64,000 bases of DNA. It comes from Marisa cornuarietis. Its lineage: Eukaryota > Mollusca > Gastropoda > Architaenioglossa > Ampullariidae. Location: contig SMMW01000622.1 of assembly GCA_004794655.1 (NCBI GenBank), positions 5,331,501 to 5,395,500 of the forward strand. The letters run 5' to 3'. The position numbers and the translations under genes are program-made. Numbering within the stretch: the stretch's first letter is position 1; each line of letters starts with the position of its first letter. Shown here in pieces: positions 26,707 through 37,252 of the stretch. The notes below the pieces were generated by a model. The model made no database searches and was not told where the DNA came from. It saw only the letters and a list, made by a program, of their open reading frames with translations.

Positions 26707-27764
26707 TCTTTTTTACAGCTACAGGCTGCTTTCCTTTAACTCAATATGTTCACGCGATGACACGCAATAACGCGTGCTGACACTAGGACTCAATGCATTT
26801 TTAACACAAATACACAGTTAAAGTTCCGTCAATGCATTTCAGCCCCTTCACACTTCTGTCTTTAATCCCCAGCCAAAAACCCGAAGAACGAAAGGTAAAT
26901 ATCGAACTGTTGACATAATGGATAACGAAACGTGACAGCGAGAGTTTGGCGAGAACCTGTACAAGCTACTCGTATTCCCTGACGAGTGAACCAGTGACAT
27001 CAGTCGCCTCAGAGAAAAGCGCTTGCAGCTTCCCCTGTGTGAATTTTGTTGGTGAACATTAACCAAAATTAGTTCTAGCATTAACTCAACTGTTTTGCAC
27101 TATCAAAACAGGCACATTAAAAATGATCGAAGCTAAGATAGAAACAACTAAGCAAATAATAATCAGACAGACAGACAGGCAGGCAGACAGACTGATAGAC
27201 AGAGAGAAAGACTATGGAGGGAACAGCTCGCAGGGCTCTTCTGGTCTGCTGCAGACTAGAAGAGGACAACTACCTGAGCACGTACTTTCTTTGATATTTT
27301 CAGGCAAGGTTGGCTTCTCCGCCTTTCAGCTTGCTTCCCAAGACACTCGGCAAGACTGCTGTATCGTACCACGTGGCCACAATGTGCTATACCATAGCAT
27401 GCCATCACATCACATGACTTCCTCATTGTGCTTGTGGCAAAGATAGTCTGAGTTGTCAGGCATGTCCCAAGTGCATGATTTGGGGTTTCCTTGACTGAAC
27501 TCACCGTTATGTCATATGTGCTTCCACTTGTGGTGAGTTCGTTGGTTAATAATTACAGTAACTATTTGGGTGCTGCTGCTGCTGCTGCTACCAAACAAAT
27601 CGATGTCACTGGCGACGCTTAGGTTTATGGTTCTGCCTTCTCTTGAGATGGGTGGTGTATGGACTCTTCGCAATTTTCGTGCATGATGGAAGCAGGTAGA
27701 ACAGGACAGGAGAAAAGAGATAACTTTGACAGACTCCGACCGTTGCAGAACAAAAGTCACCGAT
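26707..27764. other. No gene recognised
   Basis: This contains a GACA run (27164-27190) and a short CTG run (27572-27590). No coding feature is supported. Confidence 0.5.
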
Positions 27765-28018
27765 TTGGTTGGGGACGCGGATAGCGAAGTATTGGCGTTC
27801 GAATCCAGAGACGCGTTGGTTCGATACCCGTATGGCGCAGCAAACTTCTCCCAGTTAATCCAACTGTCAGGAATGTGTAAATCATTTCACAGAGGGTTGG
27901 GGAAGGAAGGACAGCGAAGCAGAGGAGATGGGCCCTGAGAAAAGTTCAGTCTCTAACACCTCACTCCCCAAAGACCCTTTTTTTTAAAATAGAAGTTTAG
28001 GGAACGACTTTTGCCTTT
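27765..28018 (+). mobile_element. SINE-A copy 2
   Basis: The head has ACGCGGATAGCGAAGT and a B-box-like GTTGGTTCGATACCC. The body shares with the 1.4 kb copy TTGGGGAAGGAAGG, AGAGGAGATGGGC, and CTCTAACACCTCACTCCCC followed by AAAGACC. The end TTAGGGAACGACTTTTGCCTTT corresponds to TTAGGGGATAACCTTTACCTT in copy 1. It has an internal insertion relative to copy 1. It is tRNA-derived and non-coding. Confidence 0.75.
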
Positions 28019-29130
28019 GTGGATGTGAGCTGCGCTGTTAGCGTGTATGTAATGAGCTTCGGTGACTTGAAGTATGTTCTTAGCGATGTTTTATTATCTC
28101 ATCACAAGCCGAAAACCCTTCACGCCACACATTTCAAAGTCCTTCTCGAAGTACATAAATTGGTGAAATGGCTAGAAAAATGATTGATTGGATGGTTGAT
28201 TGATCGATTGCTAAGAACAGAAAGGTGTCACGTGCTTTGCTCGATATGGAAACACAAGGTTAAGCACTCGTGTCCACAAGTGCGACTTTTCCTCTCACAG
28301 GGCGAGGAATTAAAATCGGCTCTCACTTTAATACCACTGGTCGTAGCTGCTCAAGCGACGCAATTTTCCTTTTAAACAAATCGCATTGCTCTGAAGAGCT
28401 CCGCGATGCCTGCCCCCTACTGCCGCCCACGAAAGGAAGCTTTGCTTGGGAGTAAAAGCCGTTTTACTAGTATTAGACGCGGTCTTATGCTTCGGCAAAT
28501 TCATCCTTCGGTCAGCTAATTCCGAAAACCCATAAAAACACTTCAAGCTGCTCTAAAGCAAAACGTCAATGGCTGCTAGAAGTGTATTTTTTCCCTGTTT
28601 TTCTTCTAACTCTGCATCGTGCGTGCTGCTTGGCTGTTGGTCTTACAGACGAATTGCAGGTACAAGCGAACTACTTTGGCGCAGGTGCCAGGGTTTAAAC
28701 GAGAAACAGAAACGCAAAGACTAGATAATGTTACTGCATTCCTCCACCATCATTGATCCCTAATACTAATTTAGAGACAAGAAAGACAGCAATGATAGTC
28801 TTGATAGACAGCAGATAAAAAAATACAGGAAAGTGTACATCAAAAGAAAACGTTCTAGCAGATAAAGAGATAGAAAATGTATCGAGAGAAAGAGAGAGCC
28901 GTCGTGACAGAGTAAAAGTACCGTTGATAAGGATGAAGGAACCATCTAAGACTACCTACTATGAAAAGATAGACAGTTACCAGCAAAGTTGAGTTTTTGA
29001 CCAGCAGAGCTAGGAACCCCCGGGTTATACAGAGGTAAGGCTATTTGACGAGTTGTTAGAGGGAAACATTATGTGACAGTTTGTCTGACGATTTTGCAGC
29101 CCACTGCCCGCGGTCCACTAGAGTACTCAC
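28019..29130. other. No gene recognised
   Basis: This is AT-rich sequence with no repeat or coding signature that I can support. Confidence 0.5.
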
Positions 29131-29304
29131 GTCAGCACACAGGTTGGACTGCGTGACCAGCATGTTAAAGTCCTCCTCCACGACGTAGGGTGACCAGCGG
29201 CGAGCCATCCTAGCCCCACTCCCCCATGGCTTCCCGGGGGGAGGGGCACTTAAAGGCACTTCTGGTTCGTTCGCGCGCTTCTCGAGGATGACTACTGCAT
29301 AATC
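29131..29304 (-). CDS. Internal exon of an unidentified protein-coding gene
   Basis: A 174 bp segment (58 codons, same phase at both ends) is bounded by a good acceptor, TTTATATCCACAG|GATTAT, and a near-consensus donor, GCTGAC|gtgagt. It is markedly richer in G+C than its flanks and stays open throughout. The peptide starts DYAVVILEKRANEPEVPL, passes through a Pro/Gly-rich stretch, and ends SPYVVEEDFNMLVTQSNL followed by CAD. The acidic-hydrophobic C-terminal part looks like folded protein. I do not recognise the family. No neighbouring exon was found with confidence, so the gene would have long introns. It is on the same strand as NCX but far beyond the NCX stop, so it is a different gene. 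A chance ORF with good splice sites remains possible. Confidence 0.5.
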
Positions 29305-29922
29305 CTGTGGATATAAACGATGAAGTCTATTAAAATCTATGCCCTGTGCATTTTCTGAACTTTTCTATTGTAACATCAATAGCACATACTTGCATGTATA
29401 CCAGTATGTGTACTATGGATTCAGTCACTAATCGTTTATACCATCTCTTCTTAAATAAAGGTAACTTTTTTGTACTGTTCGGGATTTTTTTAAATTTGAA
29501 ATCATGCTGAAAATGTACTTCCGTCTATTCCTTGTCTTTCTAATGTAGACTTCAGTGTTATGCGTGCTATCGCTGACAGCGGCCTGACCGTCGATGCAAT
29601 CTTTTGCTTTGAGACGGTGACATTTTCCCATGAGGATATGAGGTGGGCTGAGTTCTATGTTCTTCTCCTGGCACGCGGCTACCAGGCTACACTGTTCTGA
29701 TTCGGACTTTTTTTGTTTTTGACAAAGATAGCTGAAACCACATGAAAGGGATAGGTGTTAAATGAGTAATATTTGGTTACAACTTCTTGCTTGGATAAGT
29801 CTCAAATGAATGAGGACTGTTATAATCACGTGAGAGGAAAAGCTCTCAAACGAATGCTTGCACCATCCAAGCAGCCTTTCGTCCGAAGACAATGAACGCT
29901 TAGCCTCTGTTCATTGTTCAAA

Positions 29923-29960
29923 CCAGACAGACAGACAGACAGACAGACAAACAAACAGAC
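29923..29960. repeat. CAGA tetranucleotide microsatellite
   Basis: About eight CAGA/GACA units, then imperfect CAAA units. Confidence 0.9.
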
Positions 29961-30149
29961 GGATAAATGGACGATGAAAGAGAGAGAATCAGTAACGGTG
30001 CGCAATATATCGCAAATTTCTACTCCTTTACATCTATACCCTACCCCCACATATTATAGCTATCATTATTAAACTTATTTCTTGTAAAACGCTTACGAGA
30101 CTTGTATGTAAATAACAGTCTAGTTCTATGGATACTATTATTCCTGAAC

Positions 30150-31240
30150 AGAGGGTGAGTTTGTAGGGCCCGCCTCGTCTGAAAGGGCAGATTTGTCAAT
30201 GAATGGAATGATTCCGTCAGACGAGCAGATCCTCAACATGGGTACCCCTCGGAGATGTGTGCTTTTCCCCATCCTATTCTCTGTATACACAAATGAGATT
30301 TCCATTAACAATGCTGTTCTAACACTTGTGAAGTACGCAGACGGTATGGCTCTTGTGACCTGCCTCAAAGATGATCAGTCCCTGTCACAGTACCTGGCCT
30401 GCGTGGGGGAACAAGAGGACTGGTTTGACCGAATCTTTCTGGAGCTGAACGTTGAAAAAACGGAGGAGATGGCCTTTGGGAGAGTACACGATGGAAGAGA
30501 TGGCAGTACCCCTCTATCCCCACCAATTCAAATCAAAGGACAGCATATGCAGAGAGCTGCAAGTTTTAAGTCCCTTGGTACATTGATAGACGGATCACGA
30601 AGACCAAGTGTACAGAAAGGCCCAGCAACCACTGCACCTTTTGAGGAAACACCGCAGCTTCAAAGTCAGCTCTGGTGTCGTGGAAACTGTTTACAGGTCC
30701 CTTGTTGAGAGCATTTTCATATTTTACATTCCCGCCTGGTATGGTCACATTTAAAGATAAGGCAAGGCTGGCCAGAGTCATCCACCAGACAAATAAAATT
30801 ATTGATACATCACAGCTGCCAATTTCTAACTTGTTACTTCATGCTGCCAGAAAGATGGCCTATAACATCACTTCAGACCAAACACACCATCTCCATCCCA
30901 AACTTCAGCTGTTGTCCTCGGGCAGGCACTACAATGAGACACCTGCGCGAAAAACTGCCTTCAAGAGGTCCTTCCTGCCAGCAGTAATCACCATCCTAAA
31001 TGAAAGGCACAAGGGCTTGTAGGTTTACCATATTACCTGGCATCCTTCTTAGGAGGTTCATGTATATGTGTTAGAAGGTGTAGGTGTGCGTGTGTTGAAT
31101 GTCGTGTATGGGTATGCATGTCTGCCCGTTATGTTTGTATGTTTTTATGATTATAACTATTATATTTGTGTAGTGATTGTGAGCAAAAGAAAAATTTCTG
31201 TCTTGGGCTTTCTTGGACAGGCAATAAAATTTGATTTGAT
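30150..31240 (+). pseudogene. Decayed Rex1/CR1-like non-LTR retrotransposon (RT C-terminal half and 3' tail)
   Basis: The plus strand carries a reverse transcriptase broken into three frames. Frame 1 (30193-30600) has GTPRRCVLFPILFSVYTNE (normally GxPQGCVLSPILFS), then LVKYADGMALV, LNVEKTEEM and FKSLGTLID. A shift near 30600 leads to VYRKAQQPLHLLRKHRSF and SLVESIFIFYIPAWYG. A second shift near 30750 leads to LHPKLQLLSSGRHYN and FKRSFLPAVITILN. This motif order is that of Rex1/CR1-type elements. The catalytic YADD is YADG and PQGC is PRRC, so the enzyme is dead. A ~220 bp 3' UTR ends with AATAAAATTTGATTTGAT, a typical short-repeat tail. The 5' half is absent. Confidence 0.88.
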
Positions 31241-31261
31241 ATTCGTCTTAATCTGAACTAC

Positions 31262-31515
31262 TATCAGTCTGCAGGGTGAGTGGGTGGGTGGGTGATTGGT
31301 TGGTGCTTCCGCTGAGAGGTGATTTTTTACTATGAAGGGAAAAGGGATGATAGAAAGAAGATGTAAGCCGGAATACCTGGAGGAAATTCACGATGGCCAG
31401 CCCTAGAACGAAGTCACTTCGGAGAGTGCTCCGAACCGAGATTTGAACCCAAGGACCTTTGAGTTTTCCCTGAAATGATGACAAACGAATGTTTTACCCA
31501 TGCACTGCCAGTCTT
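31262..31515 (-). mobile_element. tRNA-headed SINE (minus strand) abutting the Rex1-like element
   Basis: The minus strand begins near 31513 with ACTGGCAGTGCATGGGTAA (A-box-like). After about 45 bp comes CTTGGGTTCAAATCTCGG (B-box), then a ~150 bp body ending in repeated CACC/CACCCA units. The spacing is a little long for a tRNA, so it is a SINE head rather than a tRNA gene. Its distal end lies about 20 bp from the tail of the plus-strand retrotransposon at 31240. Confidence 0.5.
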
Positions 31516-33599
31516 CAGTCAAAGCGACGGCAGCAGTTCTGTGGTGAGAACACTAAGTCATTTAATTGCTAACGTCTTGGTTGACATGTTGCGGGTTACA
31601 CATCATCTGCGCTTTTTTGCGGACTGTTAATCAAAATCAATGTTAGGTTCCATGAAAAAATTATTTAAATGAAACATATTTTGCCGAGGCACTTAATGAC
31701 AGCGCTCGGAAATGGCTGACAAGCTCTGAACAAGAACAACTGAAAGCATAGACTTATGATAGAAGTCTGTGGCAGAAAATCTCATACTAGGGGGAATTCA
31801 CTCCATCAGACTTTGTCAAAGAGGTTTCAAAGGGGAGGTAAGAACCATATTTGGCGTGTCAATGATTTTTTTTGTGTGGTTGGGAGAAGGGTGACAATTT
31901 ACAAGGTGGCAAAATCACACAAGGATTGCTCTGCTGACTGCAGCCTATCGGTTCAGACAGAAAGGGCGAAAATTATTAACAGGTAGGACAAACACTTGCC
32001 GGAGGCTAGAAAAACCGTTTAGAGAAACCCTTCGGGAAGATTCATTATTAAAATAAAACAAAACTGATGGGCCGTTGCTTCATTTTTGTTTCTCCGGTGA
32101 CAGCATAATTGTTCAGCGACTGCATAAACAGACTGCACGCGCCAAGGTCGCACAAAAATGATTTATTGTTGCTATCCTTGAAAATCCCTCTCCGGCATCT
32201 CAGTATGCACGTCCAGTGTGCACTGCGTTACAGCTGACCTTTTAACCCTTCCGTTCCCATCGCCCTACTGTCCATTATCTCTCACTGGGTGTCGGTTTGG
32301 GTCAGGATGTTCCATTGATTGCGGTTTCCTCCCTCACAAGAACATGATTAATGTTAGCAGAGAGATTGTATCAGCCCATTCCCAGGCACCGATCAAACAC
32401 AAAGTGCAGTACTTGCACTACAGGCCAGCAGAAGTGATTAATATTTTACTTCTCTCTGCCTTGACAAGCAAGATTCTGCCAATCTCATTGTCAAGAACGT
32501 CTACAATTTTCCATAAGAGAAACAAAAGTTGCTCATGAAAGAAATCTCTTTGATGAAGTGTTGGTTACAGTGCATCACAACAAACAAGAAGCGAGTGAAA
32601 GTATTCCTAGTTTGATGAGATTTCAGCACGAAGAAGCCTCGAGTGAAAGCCCCATCTTCAAAACCACAGCCATGTTGTCACCTTTGGGTTACAAATTGCT
32701 CAAAAGAGGAGTTTATATGACATTGGGTTACGAAATTCGTTAAAAGTCAAATATTACTGGCTCCTAGGAATATCAGAGGATGCGAGAAAATTCACCTCAC
32801 TCTTTCTTGGGCCGTGTCAGCTTTTGAATTCATCTTGAATGCCGACCGTTGCCTTAAATTTATATATAAAAAAAATAATCAGTGCCTAGCTGTAGCCTAA
32901 CAAAGGAAGTACAGTACCATCATTTTGTTAAATGTTGATGACTACCTTTGTGCTCGCAGTATATTCTTAAACTTCCTCATCCTCTGGCATATCTCTTTCT
33001 GAGAAAAACCCACGCATATCCATATTCCCTTTTCACACACACACACACACACAGAATCCAAAAATATATTTATAGACATTGATTCTAGAATATACCGCTT
33101 GTGTACACATTCACACAGCCACACATCACATACCTACACGTGTACACACACGCCTGCATGCATGCTTACACTCAGAGTCGCTGTCCTTGTGGCTGGCAAG
33201 CATGAAAGCCACTCCGAACCGATTGAAAGATAAACAAACAGGACCCTGAATGTCAATCAATTTCCCGCTCCCTGCCCCTCTCCACACACACACACACTCC
33301 CATTGCCATGTCTTCAGAAACCTCCTTCTTCAAGATAGTGTGACATCTGAAAGCCAAGTCCGCCTGTGTATCACCCTCCTTTTTATCATCAAAGACAGCT
33401 TGCTTTGAGAGGACAGAAAAAGAAAAAAAAAACTTCTCGCTGTCGCTCGCAAGCTGGAAAACAAAAATCGAATCTGCCAGATGGCGCAAGGCTAAACGAT
33501 TTCTAGCCGCACTGTCGCCCACTCTCTCCAATTCACCCCCTTCTCTCTCTCTCTCACTCTCTCCCATCTCCTCAAGCGACAAATGGTATCTGTACTTTA
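31516..33599. other. No gene recognised
   Basis: This contains short CA runs (33036-33053 and 33284-33297) and a TC-rich tract near 33541-33570. No coding or RNA feature can be supported. Confidence 0.5.
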
Positions 33600-34404
33600 G
33601 TTGAAGCGACCGCGCGCCTTCGTTACCGTACCGAGGGTACTAAAAGACGTCTGAACGTTAGTCTTGGCAGGCAGACGGGAGAAAAGAAACCTCTGGCTTA
33701 CCGCTGGGGCAGGAGACGCTGGTGGTCGCTGGCTGCGTCACTGGCTTCGCGGAGCCGCTCCACGCACGGGCTGGTGGGTGTCCTCTGCTGCTAAAAATAG
33801 TCCAGAACCACGACGGGGTGGTCCCTTTGCCCTAATAATATGCCAACACATTCGGAAGGACATCTTGTCCTGTGAGCTTGTCCCTTGTTTTTTTGTCGAA
33901 AAGGCGATGTCTTTCTGCTCTCGTCAGCACTCGGCTGCGAAGTCTCGACTCGGCGTGAGCTCTCGCCGAAGCGGCGGTCCACTGGCAAAGTTTCAGGCGC
34001 CACCGGAAGAAAAGCAGCTGGCAGGGCACGCTGACCCCTTAGGCACGAGCATTCCATGTAGATGTACCAACCCCGAATCAATGTCAGGGTACAGCCGCGA
34101 TGGATGGAGGAACAGACAAATAGAGACAAAGAGAGGGAGAGAGAAAGAAAGCCTCGGGTCTAGTGAATGGTTTTCTGTCAGGCAGGAAGTGCATGACTGT
34201 CCCGTTTTAAATAGTGAAAGGTGGCTGACTCTCTTCCTTTCTCTCCCTCTCGTTCTCGTACAGAGCAGCCTCGTTGTGCGGGCTGGAAATGCGCCATCAG
34301 GAATCATGGCAGCGTCGGGTGCCTTTCCTGCGCTCAGACAAAGACCCGGTGTTTTTAATGTTTATGTTATCGAACGACGTGTGGGTTACACAATAGCTGA
34401 CTGA
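33600..34404 (+). other. G+C-rich segment with the longest open frame in the window
   Basis: The frame 33664-34404 is open for 246 codons, but several other frames on both strands are also open here. That is expected when G+C rises and stop codons become rarer. The translation is low-complexity Arg/Ser/Gly-rich with no domain I recognise. It could be a promoter-proximal or first-exon region of an unseen gene. I do not call it a protein. Confidence 0.25.
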
Positions 34405-36210
34405 TCTCACCCAGGCCTCACTCAGTACAAGTGCCTTTTTATAATTAGAAGGTTCTGCCTGAGTAAAGGTATTACACAAGAAATTCCAAAAAACAAAATC
34501 ACATCACCGTGCCTGAAACAAGAGTTCGATAGATTCTGCACGCTGACCTATCGGCTCGGCTAAAAGAACTCCGTGTGAGAGGGTGAGTGAGTGTGCTCAG
34601 AACAATACTTGCTTCTGCTAGGATGCTACAATGGTGCGGTATATAGTGTAATTTTACGACCCTAGTCTGCTGGTCAGATTAATTTCATTTCAGAGCGGCA
34701 GGATGAGCGTGCACTGCAGAACACAGTTCCATGGTCGTCAGTGGCCAGGTACATGGCAGACAGCCGTGTGGGAGAAGAGTTTGTTGAGGGGAGGATCGGG
34801 GAGAGGGAGGAGGAAACCTGCAGCTATGCGTGCACCACTCGTACACATACTTCACGTCCTGCAACAGCCGAGCAACTAAAAATAACTGCTAATGGTGCAC
34901 TCAAGAAATACTTACAGTGGAAGATAACTTCTAGCCTTCTTTTAATAGAGGTGAATTTCCTGACGTGGACTACATGGGAGGGAGGGAGAGACACTGAGGG
35001 AAGTTAAAAAAGGAGAGTGTGTGTGTGTGTGTGGGGGGGGGGGTAAGTCAAAACGTTAAGAAAATATTTTTGCGTTATTTCTTCGCTACATCCTATTTAT
35101 GTCTCCACATGTTGCTGGCGAAGTGCTATAGACGTTAGAAGACGCGCTTGGTTAATAATCACCGGTTGACGCCCAGTAATTTGCCTGCGGGTTGATCCGG
35201 ATCCGGAACGATTATGCAGCAGTAATTTAATGTTTGTTTCCCGTCCTTTGACTTTCTACATTCATCTCTTTCTTTTCATGTTTGGATGTTCGATGCATAG
35301 TATTTTTTTTCTTTTTTACCTGACCGACTATGATTTGTATCTCATTCTAGTGACAGGGATTATCGCCAGCTTCTCATTCGTGGGTCATATTGAACACAAA
35401 TGTTATTCCATAGTACACAGTCCTAGGCATATAATATACAGCTCTGGTGCCCTGCTAATCAACACAGTCTTGTCTCCATGTATTTTACATACAGTTATGA
35501 TGTCATGACACTCATGTGCATTGCAGTGTCCTTAACGTGTCAGGTCAATTCTTTTCATCAAAGTATCTTCTTTTACTACTGAATTCATTTGGAAGCCCCA
35601 GCGTTTTAGGGCTGAAAGGACGAGTGAAGCCTTCTGGGCTTACTGGTGCTAAGAAGAGTAATTACTTTTGATTGTTTTGTGTCCACAGACATCGGCAATA
35701 TCAACAAAAGCGTGTTTGGGATATTGATCGATGTGCACACATTCAGAAGTTAGTTGCAACACCCAACCCTCCTGGGGACGCAGATATGCAGCGGAGGTAA
35801 CGTTAACTCAGAGATAGTTATGGACCGAAAGCAAAATGGCTTTTGGATTTTTATCTTATTTTTTGTGCTATCGTGTGAACCTTTGAGTTTTACAAAAGGA
35901 GGTGCAGCTATGCGCAGGATGTAAAAGAGTTTCGAGGAGAGTCTAGTGCCAACGTAGTCTATGTTCTTTTGTCAAATCTTCTTTGTCATATTTGTGTACT
36001 ACTCTAACAGCTGCATTGTTTCTATTCTCACCACAAAAGCTTGAAATATCAAATGGTTGAAATTTGGGGGAAATCAGAAGTCACACAGAGGAGAGTTACT
36101 GTATAAAACTCTGCTTGAACCAAACTATACGAGTCATCGATTTAAAAAAAAAACCCCAGCGGTAGTTTCATGGGCTTCGTTCTTTAATTACTATTCAGTC
36201 CAATGAAAAT

Positions 36211-36276
<66 letters not shown>

Positions 36277-37252
36277 AGAGAGAGGCACAGCAACACGCGC
36301 GCGAGGAGGGGAACGATCCCTGGGCTCATCATACTGATCGTATTTTCTGTTTGAGCGATCAAGAGATCTCGGCCTTCGGCACTTCGACGAGGTTCATCCC
36401 AGCAAAGAATTTGCATGCATCATACACAAGAAGCGTTAGGCAATGTCCTATCACCCTGCTGTCGCCTAGCGACAGTATTCCAAGACGATCACAAGAAAAA
36501 CTTGAGATTTTTACGATTTACACTCGCCTGGGTACAGTAGCTGTTAATACAAGAAAAAGAAGGAACCGAAGCTAGCAGTGTTTATGACATCATGAGGCTT
36601 TCTTTTTGTTTCTTTTCATTTTGCATTTATTTCTTATTAACAGTCTAATCTTCTGCTTTCATAAAATAATGTAATCACATTAATGTAGGCTCAGCACGAA
36701 AGTTTATTTAGACCTTCCTCATATTGGTAAGTGTTAATGTGGAGAACAAAACAGTTGAATGTATTTTCATTAGAAACAAAGTGTAGCGTCCAAGTAAGTA
36801 ATGAAGTATATAGATAGACCAACTATGATTGTTGCTGTAGTATACATGACTATGTAACAACTGTATAAATTTGTAAGTGTATATCTGGAAGAATATTATT
36901 TCCGATAAAGCTAAAAATGAGATTGTGATATATGTTATACAGCACGATTTCCTAACGCTATGTTCTGTCACCATAGTAAACGAAGAGTAGGTGAGAGGTA
37001 TTAGCAGTGACAGGATGGAATTTCTGCTATTTGAAGAAACCCATTAGGCACAAAGAACCAACTTAAAGGCATACAAGCGAAAGCCACAAACTTCTTGGTG
37101 GGGGTGGTGGGGGGATGGTGGTGGTGAAAGGGACTCAGTGTCACCCGTGCCCTGTACCCGAACGAAATGTTTACGGGTGCAAAGGTGAGGGCTGACTGCA
37201 GAACGACTGTGATCTGACCCTGTACCGAATGTGCCCCGATACTGCGCAGACC
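34405..37252. other. No gene recognised
   Basis: This holds a GT/poly-G run at 35018-35043 and the compound microsatellite at 36211-36284. No gene or transposon was recognised. Confidence 0.5.
36211..36284. repeat. Compound TC-AC-AG microsatellite
   Basis: TC units (36211-36222), about 25 AC units, then AG units. Confidence 0.95.
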
